A DNA stretch of 45,624 bases from Nonomuraea aridisoli (GTDB lineage Bacteria > Actinomycetota > Actinomycetes > Streptosporangiales > Streptosporangiaceae): assembly GCF_003236395.1 (NCBI RefSeq), contig NZ_POUD01000040.1:1-45624 (forward strand), in the 5' to 3' direction. Made by a program: the position numbers and the translations under genes. Of the stretch, positions 1 through 8,513 are shown piece by piece. Numbering within the stretch: position 1 is the stretch's first letter; every line of letters begins with the position of its first letter. The notes under the pieces are model-generated. The model searched no databases. It was not told the origin of the DNA and was given only the letters and a program-made list of their open reading frames with translations.

Positions 1-1
1 C

Positions 2-301
2 CATCCCACCTGCTCGTCCACCCGCCTGGGCCTGGACGCGGCCATCTCTCGGATCGCCCAGGCCGTCGCCGACCACGTGGTGGTTCCGGAGGGCTGGCAG
101 TGTTGTGCCTTCGCGGGTGACCGCGGCCTGCTCCACCCCGAACTGACCGCCTCCGCCACCCGCGCCGAAGCCCTGTCCGTCGAGGCCGGGGACTTCGCCG
201 CGCACGCCTCGCTCAACCGCACCTGCGAGCTCGGCCTCACCCGCGCCACCGCCCGGGTGTACCACCACCTCCTCGAACTGCTCGACCAGGCCACCGCCTG
301 A
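2..301 (+). CDS. FAD/Fe-S D-lactate (glycolate-type) dehydrogenase, C-terminal end only
   Basis: The gene runs in from before the window; only about 99 C-terminal residues are visible and the stop is at 299-301. The fragment starts HPTCSSTRLGLDAAI and continues with VVVPEGWQCCAFAGDRG and HPELTASAT, then NRTCELGLTRATA. These cysteine motifs belong to the C-terminal Fe-S (CCG-like) domain of the large FAD-linked oxidoreductases related to D-lactate dehydrogenase Dld and GlcD/GlcF, which oxidise 2-hydroxyacids at the membrane. The usual CCGFAGD motif reads CCAFAGD here. No start, FAD domain or promoter can be judged. The family assignment rests on motif resemblance and is good; the substrate is not shown. 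Confidence 0.8.
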   Translation, partial: HPTCSSTRLGLDAAISRIAQAVADHVVVPEGWQCCAFAGDRGLLHPELTASATRAEALSVEAGDFAAHASLNRTCELGLTRATARVYHHLLELLDQATA

Positions 302-380
302 GAATCGAGGTTTTCGAGGCCGTTTGCCGCTTTCGTGTTCGAATAGGCATACGCTCGGAGTAAGAGGGAGGGAGGCCATC

Positions 381-1310
381 GTGGTTACCAGCATCATCCT
401 CGGCTTCCTCGTCATCGTCGCCTTCCTGGCCGTGTTCGGCGGCGTCAGGGTCGTCAACCAGGTCGAGCGTGGCGTGGTGTTCCGTTTCGGCAGGGTCCAG
501 AGCGAGATCCGCCGGCCGGGGCTCACCTTTCTCATCCCGTTCGTGGACCGGATGAAGAAGGTGAACACCCAGATCGTCACGATGCCGGTGCCGACGCAGG
601 AGGGCATCACCCGTGACAACGTCTCGGTCCGGGTGGACGCGGTCGCGTACTTCAAGGTGCAGGATCCGCTGCGGGCCGCGGTCGGGGTGCAGAACTACCT
701 GTTCGCGGTGGAGCAGGTGGCGCAGACCTCGCTGCGCTCCATCATCGGCAAGAGCGATCTCGACGATCTGCTGTCGAACCGGGAGGAGCTCAACAGGGGG
801 CTCGCGCTGATGATCGACAGCCCGGCACTGGGCTGGGGCATCCACATCGACAGGGTGGAGATCAAGGACGTGACGCTTCCGGATTCGATGAAGCGTTCGG
901 TGGCGCGTCAGGCGGAGGCCGAGCGGGAGCGCCGCGCCCGTGTGATCACCGCCGACGGTGAGTTGCGGGCCGCGCAGAAGCTGGCCGACGCCTCCGCGAT
1001 CATGGCGCGTACGCCGGGCGCACTTCAGCTGCGTCTGCTGCAGACGGTGGTCGAGGTGGCGGCGGAGAAGACCTCCACGCTGGTCATGCCGCTGCCGGTG
1101 GAACTGCTGCGCTTCTTCGACCATGCCGCCGATCGTGCCGCCGATCGTGCCGCCGGACGGGCCAAAGATCGTGCCGGCGAGGACGTGCCCGCGCAGGCGC
1201 GGCGGGAGACGCCCGACGAGAGCCGGCACACCACGCCGCAACTGCCGCCGTCCGACGAGTTCGCCAGGTACCTCGACACGCGCGAGACCGCGCGCCACCA
1301 GGACGCCTGA
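381..1310 (+). CDS. Slipin / SPFH (band 7) membrane protein
   Basis: The protein is 309 residues. I start it at GTG 381 because a long purine SD (gagggagggagg, 364-375) sits just before it; an upstream in-frame ATG at 324 lacks one. Residues 3-22 form one hydrophobic membrane anchor (IILGFLVIVAFLAVFGGV). The SPFH core follows with the slipin signatures ERGVVFRFGRV, RPGLTFLIPFVDRM, QEGITRDNVSVRVDAV, LRSIIGKSDLDDLLSNRE and a helical ARQAEAERERRARVI stretch. Slipins are stomatin-like scaffolds that oligomerise on membrane microdomains. The last 60 residues are a charged Ala/Arg/Asp tail with a near-repeat (AADRAADRAAGRAKDR), typical of variable slipin ends. No partner NfeD gene is adjacent. The two genes that follow run the other way, so it is probably transcribed alone. 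Confidence 0.9.
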   Translation: MVTSIILGFLVIVAFLAVFGGVRVVNQVERGVVFRFGRVQSEIRRPGLTFLIPFVDRMKKVNTQIVTMPVPTQEGITRDNVSVRVDAVAYFKVQDPLRAAVGVQNYLFAVEQVAQTSLRSIIGKSDLDDLLSNREELNRGLALMIDSPALGWGIHIDRVEIKDVTLPDSMKRSVARQAEAERERRARVITADGELRAAQKLADASAIMARTPGALQLRLLQTVVEVAAEKTSTLVMPLPVELLRFFDHAADRAADRAAGRAKDRAGEDVPAQARRETPDESRHTTPQLPPSDEFARYLDTRETARHQDA

Positions 1311-1399
1311 GGGCGTGGGCCGGGCTGTCCCCTTTGTGGGAACGTGTGGACCTCGGCGGTTCGCCCGGCTGGGCCGGTTGAGCGTGATCAGCAGCGCGC

Positions 1400-2267
1400 T
1401 CACAGCAGCCGCGCGGCCAGCTCCTGCCATTGACGCAATGGCGGCTCATCTGGTGTGGCCGTCAGCACGTGCAGGCTGACGTGATCCGCACCGGCGTCGA
1501 GATGCTCCGCGACCCGCCGAGCGAGGTCCTCGGGCCCGCCGGTGGCAACCAGAGCGTCGACCAGCCGTCCGGGAAGGGATTCGACATCGTCGAAACCCAA
1601 GTCGCGTAGCAGCCCGAGCCGGTTGGGCAGGGCGTCGGCCGCGTAGGCCCGGGCCAACTCGGCCGCGCGGGCACGGGACGGGTCCAGGACGACAAGCTGG
1701 GTGACCGCCAGCAGCGCTTGCGGCCCGAGCAGGCTTCTGGCCTGGCGGGTGTGCTCGACCGGCATGCCCAGCGGGTGCGCGCCCTGCGCGCGTTCGGCGG
1801 CGAGCTGGAGCATCTTCGGCCCCAGCGTGGCCGGCACCCTGGGCGGTGCGGGGACCGGCGGGCCGAACGGGGCGGTGTCCATCGCGTCCAGGTAGGCGCG
1901 CATGGTCGCCACCGGCGGGCCGAAGCGACGGCCGCGCACCTCGGTGACCAAGGCGGGATGGCCGACGCCGAGGCCGAGCAGGAACCGCCCGGGGAAGGCC
2001 TCGGCAAGCGTGCGCTGCGCAGCCGCGGCAGTGATCGCGTCGGCGGGCGTGGATGCCGGCGGCGCCGGTGGCGATGACCGTCTGCCGGGTGACCGACAGC
2101 AGCAGGGAGGCCTGGGCCATCGCTTCACGGCCGGTCGTCTCGGGAAACCACAGGGCCGGATAGCCGAGATCCTCGATGACGGCAGCCGCCCGGCGCAAGG
2201 CGACGGCGGGATAGCGGTCCATCTCGCCCGCCCAGATGCCGACCCGTCCGAGGTCGAGCGCGTTCAT
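1400..2267 (-). pseudogene. F420-dependent LLM-class oxidoreductase, broken by a frameshift
   Basis: Read on the minus strand, the first ~74 residues (start 2267, MNALDLGRVGIWAGEMDRYP to TVIATGAAGIHA) are in one frame. The rest (ADAITAAAAQRTLAEAFPGR to the stop at 1400) is in another. Joined, they make one ~287-residue luciferase-like oxidoreductase with LGLGVGH and PPVATMRAYLDAMD, close to the family known as TIGR03620, whose members use cofactor F420. The switch lies near 2040-2055 and needs one base removed or two added. The ATG overlaps the stop of the upstream NmrA gene by four bases (ATGA), so the two form an operon. It is either a recent pseudogene or a sequencing error; the rest of the protein is intact, which slightly favours the latter. 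Confidence 0.75.
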
Positions 2268-3178
2268 CGGTCCTGCTCGGCGGTGTCCTGGGCGGCCAGG
2301 AAGCCGGCGATCCGGGCTGCGCCCGTGCGCTCCAGCCAGGTGCGCAGGTCGATCAGGCCAGGGTGAAGGGCGCGGGCGAAGGAGACGTCGGCGCGATAAC
2401 CGCGTTCGTTGAGCCAGGTGTAGGCGAAGGCGTACTCCTCACCCGCCTGAGCAATCACCTCGATCGGGATCTGGACGTACGGCAGCGGCCGGCCGACGGC
2501 TTCGGAGATGGCCGCGGCGATCCGTACGGGGGTCAGTTCGTCCCCGGCCAGGTCGACCGCGCGGCCGATCCAGTCGCCCGGCTGGGCGAAGGCCAGGGCG
2601 GTGAAGGCACCGACGTCGTCGACGGCCATGATCTGCTGGGGCACGTCGGCGGCGAACGCGGCGGCCACGGTGCCGTCGTGCAGGTGGTAGGAGCCGGTGT
2701 AGTTCTCCATGAAGGAGACCGGGCGCAGGAAGGTCGCGGGCAGGCCGAGCCGGGTGATGTGCTGTTCGATCCGCCACTTGTTGATCGTGTTCTGCGGCAG
2801 CCTTTCGGTGTTGTGGCGGCCCGCGCCGGCGAGCGAGGCGTAGACCAGGTGCCGCACACCGGCGGCGTGGGCCGCGTCGGCGACGTTGCGGCCCCAGCGG
2901 ACCTCGTCCTCGGCCGAGAAACGCGCCGGAGTGCCCGGGGAGCCGACGGTGGGCTGCACGCTGAACATGCCGTAGGCGCCCTCGGCCGCGGCGACGAGCG
3001 AGGCGATGTCGTCCATCTCGGCGCGGACGACCTCGGCGCCCGCCTGCGCCAACGCTCGGGCCGGCGCGGCGTCCGGATCGCGCGTCACCGCCCGTACCCG
3101 CCAGCCGTCGGCGAGCAGCCGCGCCGTCACGGCCCGGCCCTGCAGGCCGGTAGCCCCCATCACCACGATGGTCCTCAC
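2264..3178 (-). CDS. NmrA-family NAD(P)-binding protein
   Basis: The protein is 304 residues with a Rossmann fold. I start it at GTG 3178, so that it begins VRTIVVMGATGLQGRAVT; GGGAGA lies six bases upstream, and family members usually begin right at this strand. Longer in-frame starts at 3202 and 3217 have poorer SDs. The glycine motif GATGLQG binds the dinucleotide; MFSVQP, VRHLVYASLAGAG and FLRPVSFMENY are typical of the NmrA/HSCARG group, which are redox sensors or atypical SDRs, often without a catalytic Tyr-Lys pair. It is the first gene of a two-gene operon with the F420 oxidoreductase and diverges from a TetR gene. The shared intergenic region carries a large inverted repeat, so TetR control is likely. 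Physiological substrate is not known. Confidence 0.88.
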   Translation of the reverse strand: MRTIVVMGATGLQGRAVTARLLADGWRVRAVTRDPDAAPARALAQAGAEVVRAEMDDIASLVAAAEGAYGMFSVQPTVGSPGTPARFSAEDEVRWGRNVADAAHAAGVRHLVYASLAGAGRHNTERLPQNTINKWRIEQHITRLGLPATFLRPVSFMENYTGSYHLHDGTVAAAFAADVPQQIMAVDDVGAFTALAFAQPGDWIGRAVDLAGDELTPVRIAAAISEAVGRPLPYVQIPIEVIAQAGEEYAFAYTWLNERGYRADVSFARALHPGLIDLRTWLERTGAARIAGFLAAQDTAEQDR

Positions 3179-3223
3179 GATGTGTCTCCCGACGATAGGC
3201 ATGCGGAAGCCACCCACCTAACT

Positions 3224-3271
3224 GGGGTGGCCCTCCGGTTCTCGGATGAGTACGATATGGAGGGCCACCCC
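3224..3271. promoter_or_regulatory. Inverted-repeat operator in the NmrA/TetR divergent promoter
   Basis: A perfect 13-bp inverted repeat (GGGGTGGCCCTCC at 3224-3236, GGAGGGCCACCCC at 3259-3271) with a 22-bp spacer lies between the two divergent starts. TACGAT at 3251-3256, in the spacer, is a fair -10 for the TetR gene. The layout fits a TetR repressor that controls both its own gene and the NmrA operon. The binding itself is inferred. Confidence 0.7.
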
Positions 3272-3297
3272 GTTTTCGCAAGCCCGCCGGAGATCAC

Positions 3298-3906
3298 ATG
3301 CCGCCAGACAGCCGTACGGCCTCGCCCACGCGGCCGATGCGCGCGGACGCGCGCCGCAACTACGACCGCATCCTGGCCGCGGCCGCCGAGGCCATCGCCG
3401 AGCACGGCGCCGAGGCGTCCCTGGAGGAGATCGCCCGGCGCGCCGGGGTGGGCTCAGCCACGCTGCACCGGCACTTCCCTTCCCGGCGACGACTGCTGGA
3501 GGCCGTCTTCCGCGACAAGGTCGAGGCCTTGTGCGCCACCGCCGCCGACCTGGCCGCCGACCCCGACCCCGGACACGCGCTGTCGACCTGGCTCCGAGCC
3601 GTCGCCAGGCACGCCGTGTCCAACCGCGGCCTGGCCACCGCCTTGATGCAGGGATCCCATGACGGCGATCCCACCCTGGGCGGCACCTGCCACAGCATGA
3701 TCACCAGCGCTGGAGCAGACCTGCTGCACCACGCCCGCGAGGCGAATGCCGCACGACCCGACGTCACCATCACGGACTTGCTCAAACTCGTCAACGCCAT
3801 CTCCCTGGCCGTCGAGCAGGAGCCCGACGGCGCGGACCAGGCCGACCGGCTGCTCACTCTCGCGCTGACCGGAATACACTCCGCGGCAGAACCAGCGGGG
3901 CGTTAG
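3298..3906 (+). CDS. TetR/AcrR-family regulator
   Basis: The protein is 202 residues; the start ATG has GGAG five bases upstream. Residues ~15-65 form the HTH (NYDRILAAAAEAIAEHGAEA, LEEIARRAGVGSATLHRHF) followed by PSRRRLLEAVF, the standard TetR DNA-binding domain. The C-terminal ligand-binding half resembles the group usually found next to NmrA or SDR genes. It diverges from the NmrA/F420 oxidoreductase operon and probably represses it through the inverted repeat between them. The inducer is unknown. Confidence 0.92.
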   Translation: MPPDSRTASPTRPMRADARRNYDRILAAAAEAIAEHGAEASLEEIARRAGVGSATLHRHFPSRRRLLEAVFRDKVEALCATAADLAADPDPGHALSTWLRAVARHAVSNRGLATALMQGSHDGDPTLGGTCHSMITSAGADLLHHAREANAARPDVTITDLLKLVNAISLAVEQEPDGADQADRLLTLALTGIHSAAEPAGR

Positions 3907-4046
3907 ACGTCTGTCACACCGGCTGCCGACGCGTCACCCAAGCCCAGCTCGGCGCCCGCCGTCGCGCAGGCGACTCGGCTGTCACATCGCCTTTCGGGAG
4001 GCGGCTGCTCCGTGTCCATCGTGACGTTCATCCTGAGACCGTTGGC

Positions 4047-4345
4047 GTGACGACCACGGCCGCAGTCGAGCGTTTCCTCGACTCCCTCGCTGCGGTCACC
4101 GTCCGCGCCGGCTACGCCGAGTCCCTCATCCGGCTGACGGCCCGCACCATCCGGTCACCGCCCTGCAGCCTGACCACTCCGCGATGATGGACCTCTGGAA
4201 CGCCGCGACCTGGAACCGGAACCTATCCGTGCCGACCTCGTTCACCACCTGATCCCAGCGCCAGAACCGCTGGCCGCAGGACGGTACAACGAAGCGACCG
4301 CTCCATCCCGGCACCGCCTTCCTCCTCAACCCCTCGATCCCGGGA
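4047..4345 (+). pseudogene. Remnant of a tyrosine-type site-specific integrase, N-terminal part
   Basis: From GTG 4047 the frame reads VTTTAAVERFLDSLAAVTVR then AGYAESLIRLTARTI, which looks like the N-terminal SAM-like core-binding domain of actinobacterial tyrosine recombinases. The frame then stops at 4185. From about 4154 a second frame continues the same type of sequence (VTALQPDHSAMMDLWNAATW, NRNLSVPTSFTT), stops at 4250-4252, and resumes as SQRQNRWPQDGTTKR. No catalytic domain (R...HxxR...Y) follows, because an FAD monooxygenase remnant begins at 4364 on the other strand. I read this as the decayed stub of a mobile-element integrase. The identification is by eye and only moderately sure. 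Confidence 0.5.
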
Positions 4346-4363
4346 CGGACACGGGCGTGGTCA

Positions 4364-5175
4364 TCATCTGCCCCCGCCTGCCGCCGCCTGTTGCCATCCG
4401 GCGGTGACGTCGTGGGTGTACAGCCAGGACGTGCCGCGCTCGTAGAAGAGCCGTAGCGCCACCGGCATGAAGAGGTTGCGCAGCCGACGTGCGAGAGGAC
4501 CGGCGGTCTTGGCGTCACGGTTGGCGCTGGCGGATTTCACCATCTTGGCGATGCGAGCCCGCCGCTGCCGCGCATAGCCCCCCAGGGCGGCGGCGACGTC
4601 GGCGTGCTCGAGCGCGCGAGCCAGGACCACGGCGTCCTCGATCGCCATGGACGCGCCCTGCCCGGCACCGACCGGGTGGCCGGCGTCGCCGATCAGCACG
4701 ATGCGGTCGCTGTGCCAGATCGGCACTTCGGGCAGGACGTGCATGAGGGTGGGCCGGTGCCAATCGGTCGCGGCGGCGAGCACGGCGGAGGGCATCTGCT
4801 CGTGCCGGTAGAGCCGCTGGAGGAGGTCCAGGTCGACCGCCTCCAGATCCGGCACGCGCGGACCGTCCGGCCCTGAGTGACCGCGCCCACCAGGCGCTGC
4901 CCGGTGATGATCTGCGCTCCGGCCCGGACCGCGTGGGCGCGCAACACTTCCACCAAGTGGCCGCGCATCAGCGTGACACTCATCAGCGAGTCGTCGGCGA
5001 GCCGTCCGCGTGGGGTGTCGCCCAGCAGCTTGCCGGTCTCGGCCCACAATCGCTGGCGTGCCACCTGCCGGCCCGCCTGCTGGACCGCTGCCAGGCAGCC
5101 GAGCGAGTCGAGGGCCCTCAGTCCGTTGCTCGCCAGGCTCAGGAACGAACCGACCGTCCCCGCAGGGCTGCTTCT
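4364..5175 (-). pseudogene. FAD-dependent monooxygenase (PHBH fold), truncated and internally deleted
   Basis: Two pieces in different minus-strand frames match one flavoprotein monooxygenase. The N-terminal piece (about 5170 down to 4870) reads [20 protein letters not shown] and [18 protein letters not shown], which normally follow the GxGxxG FAD motif; that motif is missing. The C-terminal piece (about 4876 down to 4364) has the FAD-ribityl motif DRIVLIGDAGHPVGAGQGAS and MAIEDAVVLARAL. Roughly 90 middle residues, including the DG motif, are absent at the junction near 4862-4880. The 5' end stops where the divergent TetR gene begins, so a deletion seems to have removed the start and promoter. 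It cannot make a working enzyme. Confidence 0.72.
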
Positions 5176-5205
5176 GCTGTCAACCACGTCTTCGAGGAGG
5201 GGCCC

Positions 5206-5847
5206 GTGAGCGGGGTACGCAAGGCCAAGGCGGCCGAGACCCAGACCGCCCTCAAAGACGCCGCGCGCCGGCTGTTCATGGAGCGCGGCTACCTGAACAC
5301 CAAGATCACAGACATCACGGCCGCGGCCGGCCGTGCCACCGGGTCGTTCTACGACCACTTCGCCGGCAAGGAGGAACTGCTCCAAGCCCTGATGGCCGAC
5401 CTGGAGCAGCAAGCCGACGCCGAGGTCGCGGCCTGGGAACACCCGCGCGACCATGACCTGTCGGATCACGATCAGCTGCGCCGGCATCTGGCCGTCGCCT
5501 GGCGCGCCCACCGCGAGCATCTCCCGGTGATCGTGGCCCGCCTCCAGTCGGTCATGGCCGACAACCCCGCCTCCGGCCGGGCGTGGGCCACCTTGACCGC
5601 CGAGACCGACACTTTCCGCGACCACCTAGAGTGGCTGCGCGAACAGGGACACCCGCTCCCCGGCGACCCCACGCTCGTGGCCGCCGCGATGGGCGCCATG
5701 CTCTCGATGTTCGGCTACGCCGTCCTCACGGCCGGACCTGGCGCTCCGCATGCCTCCGACGACGAGATCATCGACACCTTGACCAGCCTGCTCCTGCACG
5801 GCCTCGCCGGCCCCGGCGCCCCCGCCCCCACAGACCCTGTCACCTGA
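5206..5847 (+). CDS. TetR/AcrR-family regulator
   Basis: The protein is 213 residues. GTG 5206 is chosen because GAGGAGGGG (5194-5202) precedes it; a longer in-frame ORF from 4933 would run through the monooxygenase remnant. The HTH domain is clear ([55 protein letters not shown]). The C-terminal half ([20 protein letters not shown]) is of a TetR type often paired with oxidoreductases. It probably once regulated the divergent FAD monooxygenase, which is now broken, so this may be an orphan regulator. Confidence 0.9.
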   Translation: MSGVRKAKAAETQTALKDAARRLFMERGYLNTKITDITAAAGRATGSFYDHFAGKEELLQALMADLEQQADAEVAAWEHPRDHDLSDHDQLRRHLAVAWRAHREHLPVIVARLQSVMADNPASGRAWATLTAETDTFRDHLEWLREQGHPLPGDPTLVAAAMGAMLSMFGYAVLTAGPGAPHASDDEIIDTLTSLLLHGLAGPGAPAPTDPVT

Positions 5848-6015
5848 ACAGTTCGCTACACACAGTCTCAGGCTGACGCACGAGGGGCCCGCATTCGCCT
5901 CTCACGGCGTTTTGTTACATGGTGGCCCTGCGGGAAGGCACTTGCCGTAGGAAACGGGTCGCTTTGCGGGTGCATCCCTCAGCTCTCTGGGCGCGAGGCT
6001 GCATCCAAGCGTGGG

Positions 6016-6792
6016 TCAGCCGGTGACCCAGTCCATGTGTTGGATCCAGTGGTCGAGCAGCGCCCGATCCCCCTGCAACTCCAGCGCAGGAGCCGCATCC
6101 AGTGGGCGACGCCTGCTGATCACGAGCAGGAGCTCGACGGCTGGGCCGCGTACCACGACGTCCGCCTTGGTGTGGGTGCGCTCCAGCACGACCATGTCCG
6201 GTTCCCGGCGTGCCACCCACTCCCCGGGCGCGTCGGTCGCGTGGAAATGCAGGGTCTGACCGCGCCCGCGCATCGCATCGGCGAAGCCTGGCCTGTTGTC
6301 CCAATAGCCGCGGGACGTCATCACGTCCAGCCAGTCCTCGATGGCCGCGACGGCAAGCTCCGGCGCCAGCTCGTACCGCATGCCGAGCGCCGCAGCCGCG
6401 TCCGCACGATGCACGCAAGCCTCGCCGAACAGCCGACGCGACCAGAACGGCACGCCCGCGGCGCCGCCCGACGGATCCCACACCGCCGTGTCATCGGCGA
6501 CCGATGCGAACGCCTGTCTCGCCTCGGCCGCGCCGTCGCTCAGCCAGGCGCGCCACTGGCCCGAATCGGTCGGACCCGGAACGTAGCCGGCGTACGCCCT
6601 GCTCGGCTCGGTCATCTGCTCGCCCACGAGCATCGCGACCATACGCTGTGTCCCGCCGACATGGTCGACCAGATCGGCCAGCGTCCACTTCGGACATGTC
6701 GGCACCGGGGCCGCCGCATCCCTGCCGTGCACCCAATCGGCGAACGTGCTCGTCTGCTCGACAACGGCCTTCAAATACGCGGATGTGTCCAT
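6016..6792 (-). CDS. Mycothiol-dependent maleylpyruvate isomerase-family protein
   Basis: The protein is 258 residues from ATG 6792, which has GGAGG upstream (cttggaggtgcagcg); the frame stays open further upstream but without an SD. The N-terminal half (LKAVVEQTSTFADWV, CPKWTLADLVDHVGGTQRMV) is the four-helix DinB-like MDMPI domain, which binds a metal and mycothiol. The middle has LFGEACVHRADAAAALG, with the second conserved His, and the C-terminal domain (TLHFHATDAPGEW, ADVVVRGPAVELLLVISRRR) is the usual SCP2-like MDMPI_C part. Family members transfer or isomerise using mycothiol, the thiol of Actinomycetota. It appears to be transcribed alone. The exact substrate cannot be read from sequence. 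Confidence 0.88.
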   Translation of the reverse strand: MDTSAYLKAVVEQTSTFADWVHGRDAAAPVPTCPKWTLADLVDHVGGTQRMVAMLVGEQMTEPSRAYAGYVPGPTDSGQWRAWLSDGAAEARQAFASVADDTAVWDPSGGAAGVPFWSRRLFGEACVHRADAAAALGMRYELAPELAVAAIEDWLDVMTSRGYWDNRPGFADAMRGRGQTLHFHATDAPGEWVARREPDMVVLERTHTKADVVVRGPAVELLLVISRRRPLDAAPALELQGDRALLDHWIQHMDWVTG

Positions 6793-7311
6793 CGCTGCAC
6801 CTCCAAGTGCTTTGCGATCTTCCCGAAGCTCGCGGGCCACATGTGTGGCACTATGCCGGAAAACAGGGTGCCGTGGTTGCGTTCGACTGTCGTGAATGAC
6901 ATCCGACAGCAAACCGAAAGGCCACATCGTTAGCCGATGGCGGGCGTAGGCGCGGGGGTGTTGGCCGGCGTCCGCCGGCGATCCGGGTCTGAGTGCGCGC
7001 ACTGAGGGGGTGGCCCGCAGCGGTGTGCCCGTCGGCACCCGCCGTATTCTCTGTCAGCGCGTAGATCGGCGCCCCCGCCGGAGCCGGCAGCGCCTACCGG
7101 TCGTCCTGCACGCCCGTGGCCCACCCGCTCCGCTGCGGTCCGGCACCGGGATTCCGACCCGCGATATGGAAGGTTCTTCCAAACCGATCATGGGCCAGGC
7201 TCGATCAGAGGGTCTGCCTCGGACCGCCTGGTGGCGGTAACCCGACTCACTCAAGAACCGCGGCGGTGCCGTGCAGCCGTGGCGGGTTGCTGGTGCTCTC
7301 GCGTTCGGCGG
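6793..7311. other. Intergenic stretch without a supported gene
   Basis: About 520 bases lie between the 5' end of the mycothiol-dependent isomerase and the 3' end of the TetX-like gene. Open frames here lack start signals or family resemblance. The only structure I see is a 15-bp inverted repeat, TGGAAG-gtt-CTTCCA, at 7167-7181, of unknown role. Confidence 0.5.
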
Positions 7312-8460
7312 TCAGGATGGTTGGACTTCGTCGAAGAGGGCGAGGGCTTCGGTGGGGTCCGGGCTTACGAGGCGTTCCAGACCGGCCGTCGTGATCTTCG
7401 CCCACCTGCCGGCCCGTGCCCACATCCGTTCCTCGAAGGCGCGGACGGCCTCGTCGAGATCGCCGCGGGCGGCGGCGACGGACTCGGCGAGTTCGGCGCC
7501 TTCCAGCATCGCGAGGTTCGCGCCCAGCCCCAATGGGGGCATCAGGTGGGCGGCGTCGCCCAGCAGCGTCACCCCGGGGACGTGGGCCCAGGTGTGGGAG
7601 ACGGGCAGGACGTAGAGGGGGCGGTGGACGAAAGCGGTGCCGTGGCGGAGGAGGTCGAGGACGGGAGCGGCCCAGCCGTCGAACAGAGTCAGCAAACTCG
7701 ATCGCACGGCTTCGACGTCGGACAGGTCCAGGCCCGCGCGCCGGTTCACGCCCATATGCAGGCTTGTGTGCCAGTCCAGCGGCGCGCGGAACTGGGCGTA
7801 CACCTTGACGTGGCCGCCGCTGTTGCGCTGGGCGACGAGGGCGCGGTTCACGCCGTACACGGCCACGGAACCGTCGCCGATCAGCCGGGCGAGGTCGGGG
7901 TGGCGGGTGTCGACGTCGTCCAGGGAGGTCTCGACCAAGGTGACGCCGGTGTAGTGCGGCGTCACGGACGAGACCGCCGGGCGGACCCGGGACCAGGCGC
8001 CGTCCGCGCCGACCACGAGGTCGAACGTCTCCTGCCGCCCATCCGCGAAATGGACCAGCACGCCATCCCGGGTCGCCGGCACCACCTCGGTCACGCCCCG
8101 CCCCCACTGAACGTCCAGGGAGCCGAGCAGCAGGTCACGGAGTTGCCCGCGGTCGATCTCGGGATTGGCCCGGTCGTCCGGAAGGGGTTGCCAGTCGCGC
8201 AGCACCGTCCCGTCCGTGTCCAGGATGCGCATGGCCTGCCCCTCGGGACGGGACAGCGCCTGGAACTCCGCCAGCAGCCCCGCCTTGCTCAGCGCGAGCT
8301 GGCCCAGGTTTTCGTGCAGGTCCAGCGTGCCGCCCGGAGGACGGGCGTCGGGTGCGGGATCGCGTTCGAGGACGGTGACGGGGTGATCGTGGCGGTGCAG
8401 GACGCGGGCGAAGGTAAGCCCGGCGGGGCCGCCTCCGATCACGGCGATACGATGTCTCAT
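7312..8460 (-). CDS. FAD-dependent monooxygenase, TetX-like
   Basis: The protein is 382 residues. It has the FAD GxGxxG motif at the start (RIAVIGGGPAGLTFARVL), then VTVLERD, PPGGTLDLHENLGQLAL, the DG motif (LVVGADGAWSRVRP) and the GD motif (VTLLGDAAHLMPPLGLGANL). The GGTLDLH...GQ run is characteristic of the TetX group of flavin monooxygenases, which hydroxylate tetracyclines and other phenolic or polyketide compounds. No NADPH gene partner is needed, as the fold binds both. It diverges from a TetR gene across 53 bases that hold a near-perfect operator, a classic detoxification pair. A real tetracycline activity is not shown by the sequence; any aromatic compound is possible. Confidence 0.88.
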   Translation of the reverse strand: MRHRIAVIGGGPAGLTFARVLHRHDHPVTVLERDPAPDARPPGGTLDLHENLGQLALSKAGLLAEFQALSRPEGQAMRILDTDGTVLRDWQPLPDDRANPEIDRGQLRDLLLGSLDVQWGRGVTEVVPATRDGVLVHFADGRQETFDLVVGADGAWSRVRPAVSSVTPHYTGVTLVETSLDDVDTRHPDLARLIGDGSVAVYGVNRALVAQRNSGGHVKVYAQFRAPLDWHTSLHMGVNRRAGLDLSDVEAVRSSLLTLFDGWAAPVLDLLRHGTAFVHRPLYVLPVSHTWAHVPGVTLLGDAAHLMPPLGLGANLAMLEGAELAESVAAARGDLDEAVRAFEERMWARAGRWAKITTAGLERLVSPDPTEALALFDEVQPS

Positions 8461-8463
8461 GTC

Positions 8464-8494
8464 GATACACTGTATTTTGGTAATACGGTGTATC
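8464..8494. promoter_or_regulatory. Inverted-repeat operator between TetX-like gene and TetR
   Basis: GATACACTGTATT (8464-8476) and AATACGGTGTATC (8482-8494) form a 13-bp inverted repeat with one mismatch and a 5-bp spacer. This is an AT-rich island in very GC-rich DNA. It fills most of the 53-bp gap between the divergent starts, so a bound TetR would block both promoters. A related half-site GATGTATC follows at 8505-8512. Confidence 0.8.
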
Positions 8495-8507
8495 GCAACA
8501 CTACGAT
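8477..8507 (+). promoter_or_regulatory. Candidate promoter of the TetR gene, probably leaderless
   Basis: TTGGTA (8477-8482) and TACGAT (8502-8507) could be -35 and -10 with a 19-bp spacer. The ATG follows only 6 bases after the -10, which implies a leaderless mRNA; no SD is present before 8514. The -35 lies inside the operator. Confidence 0.45.
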
Positions 8508-8513
8508 GTATCC

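Noticed and set aside
2363..3646. 427-residue plus-strand open frame
   Set aside because: It overlaps the NmrA gene antisense and the TetR gene in another frame; no family resemblance.
4126..4518. 130-residue minus-strand open frame
   Set aside because: It crosses the integrase remnant antisense and the end of the monooxygenase remnant, and has no start signal or family pattern.
7167..7181. TGGAAG-gtt-CTTCCA as a terminator or operator
   Set aside because: The stem is only 6 bp and there is no gene near enough on either side to give it a role; mentioned only as content of the gap.
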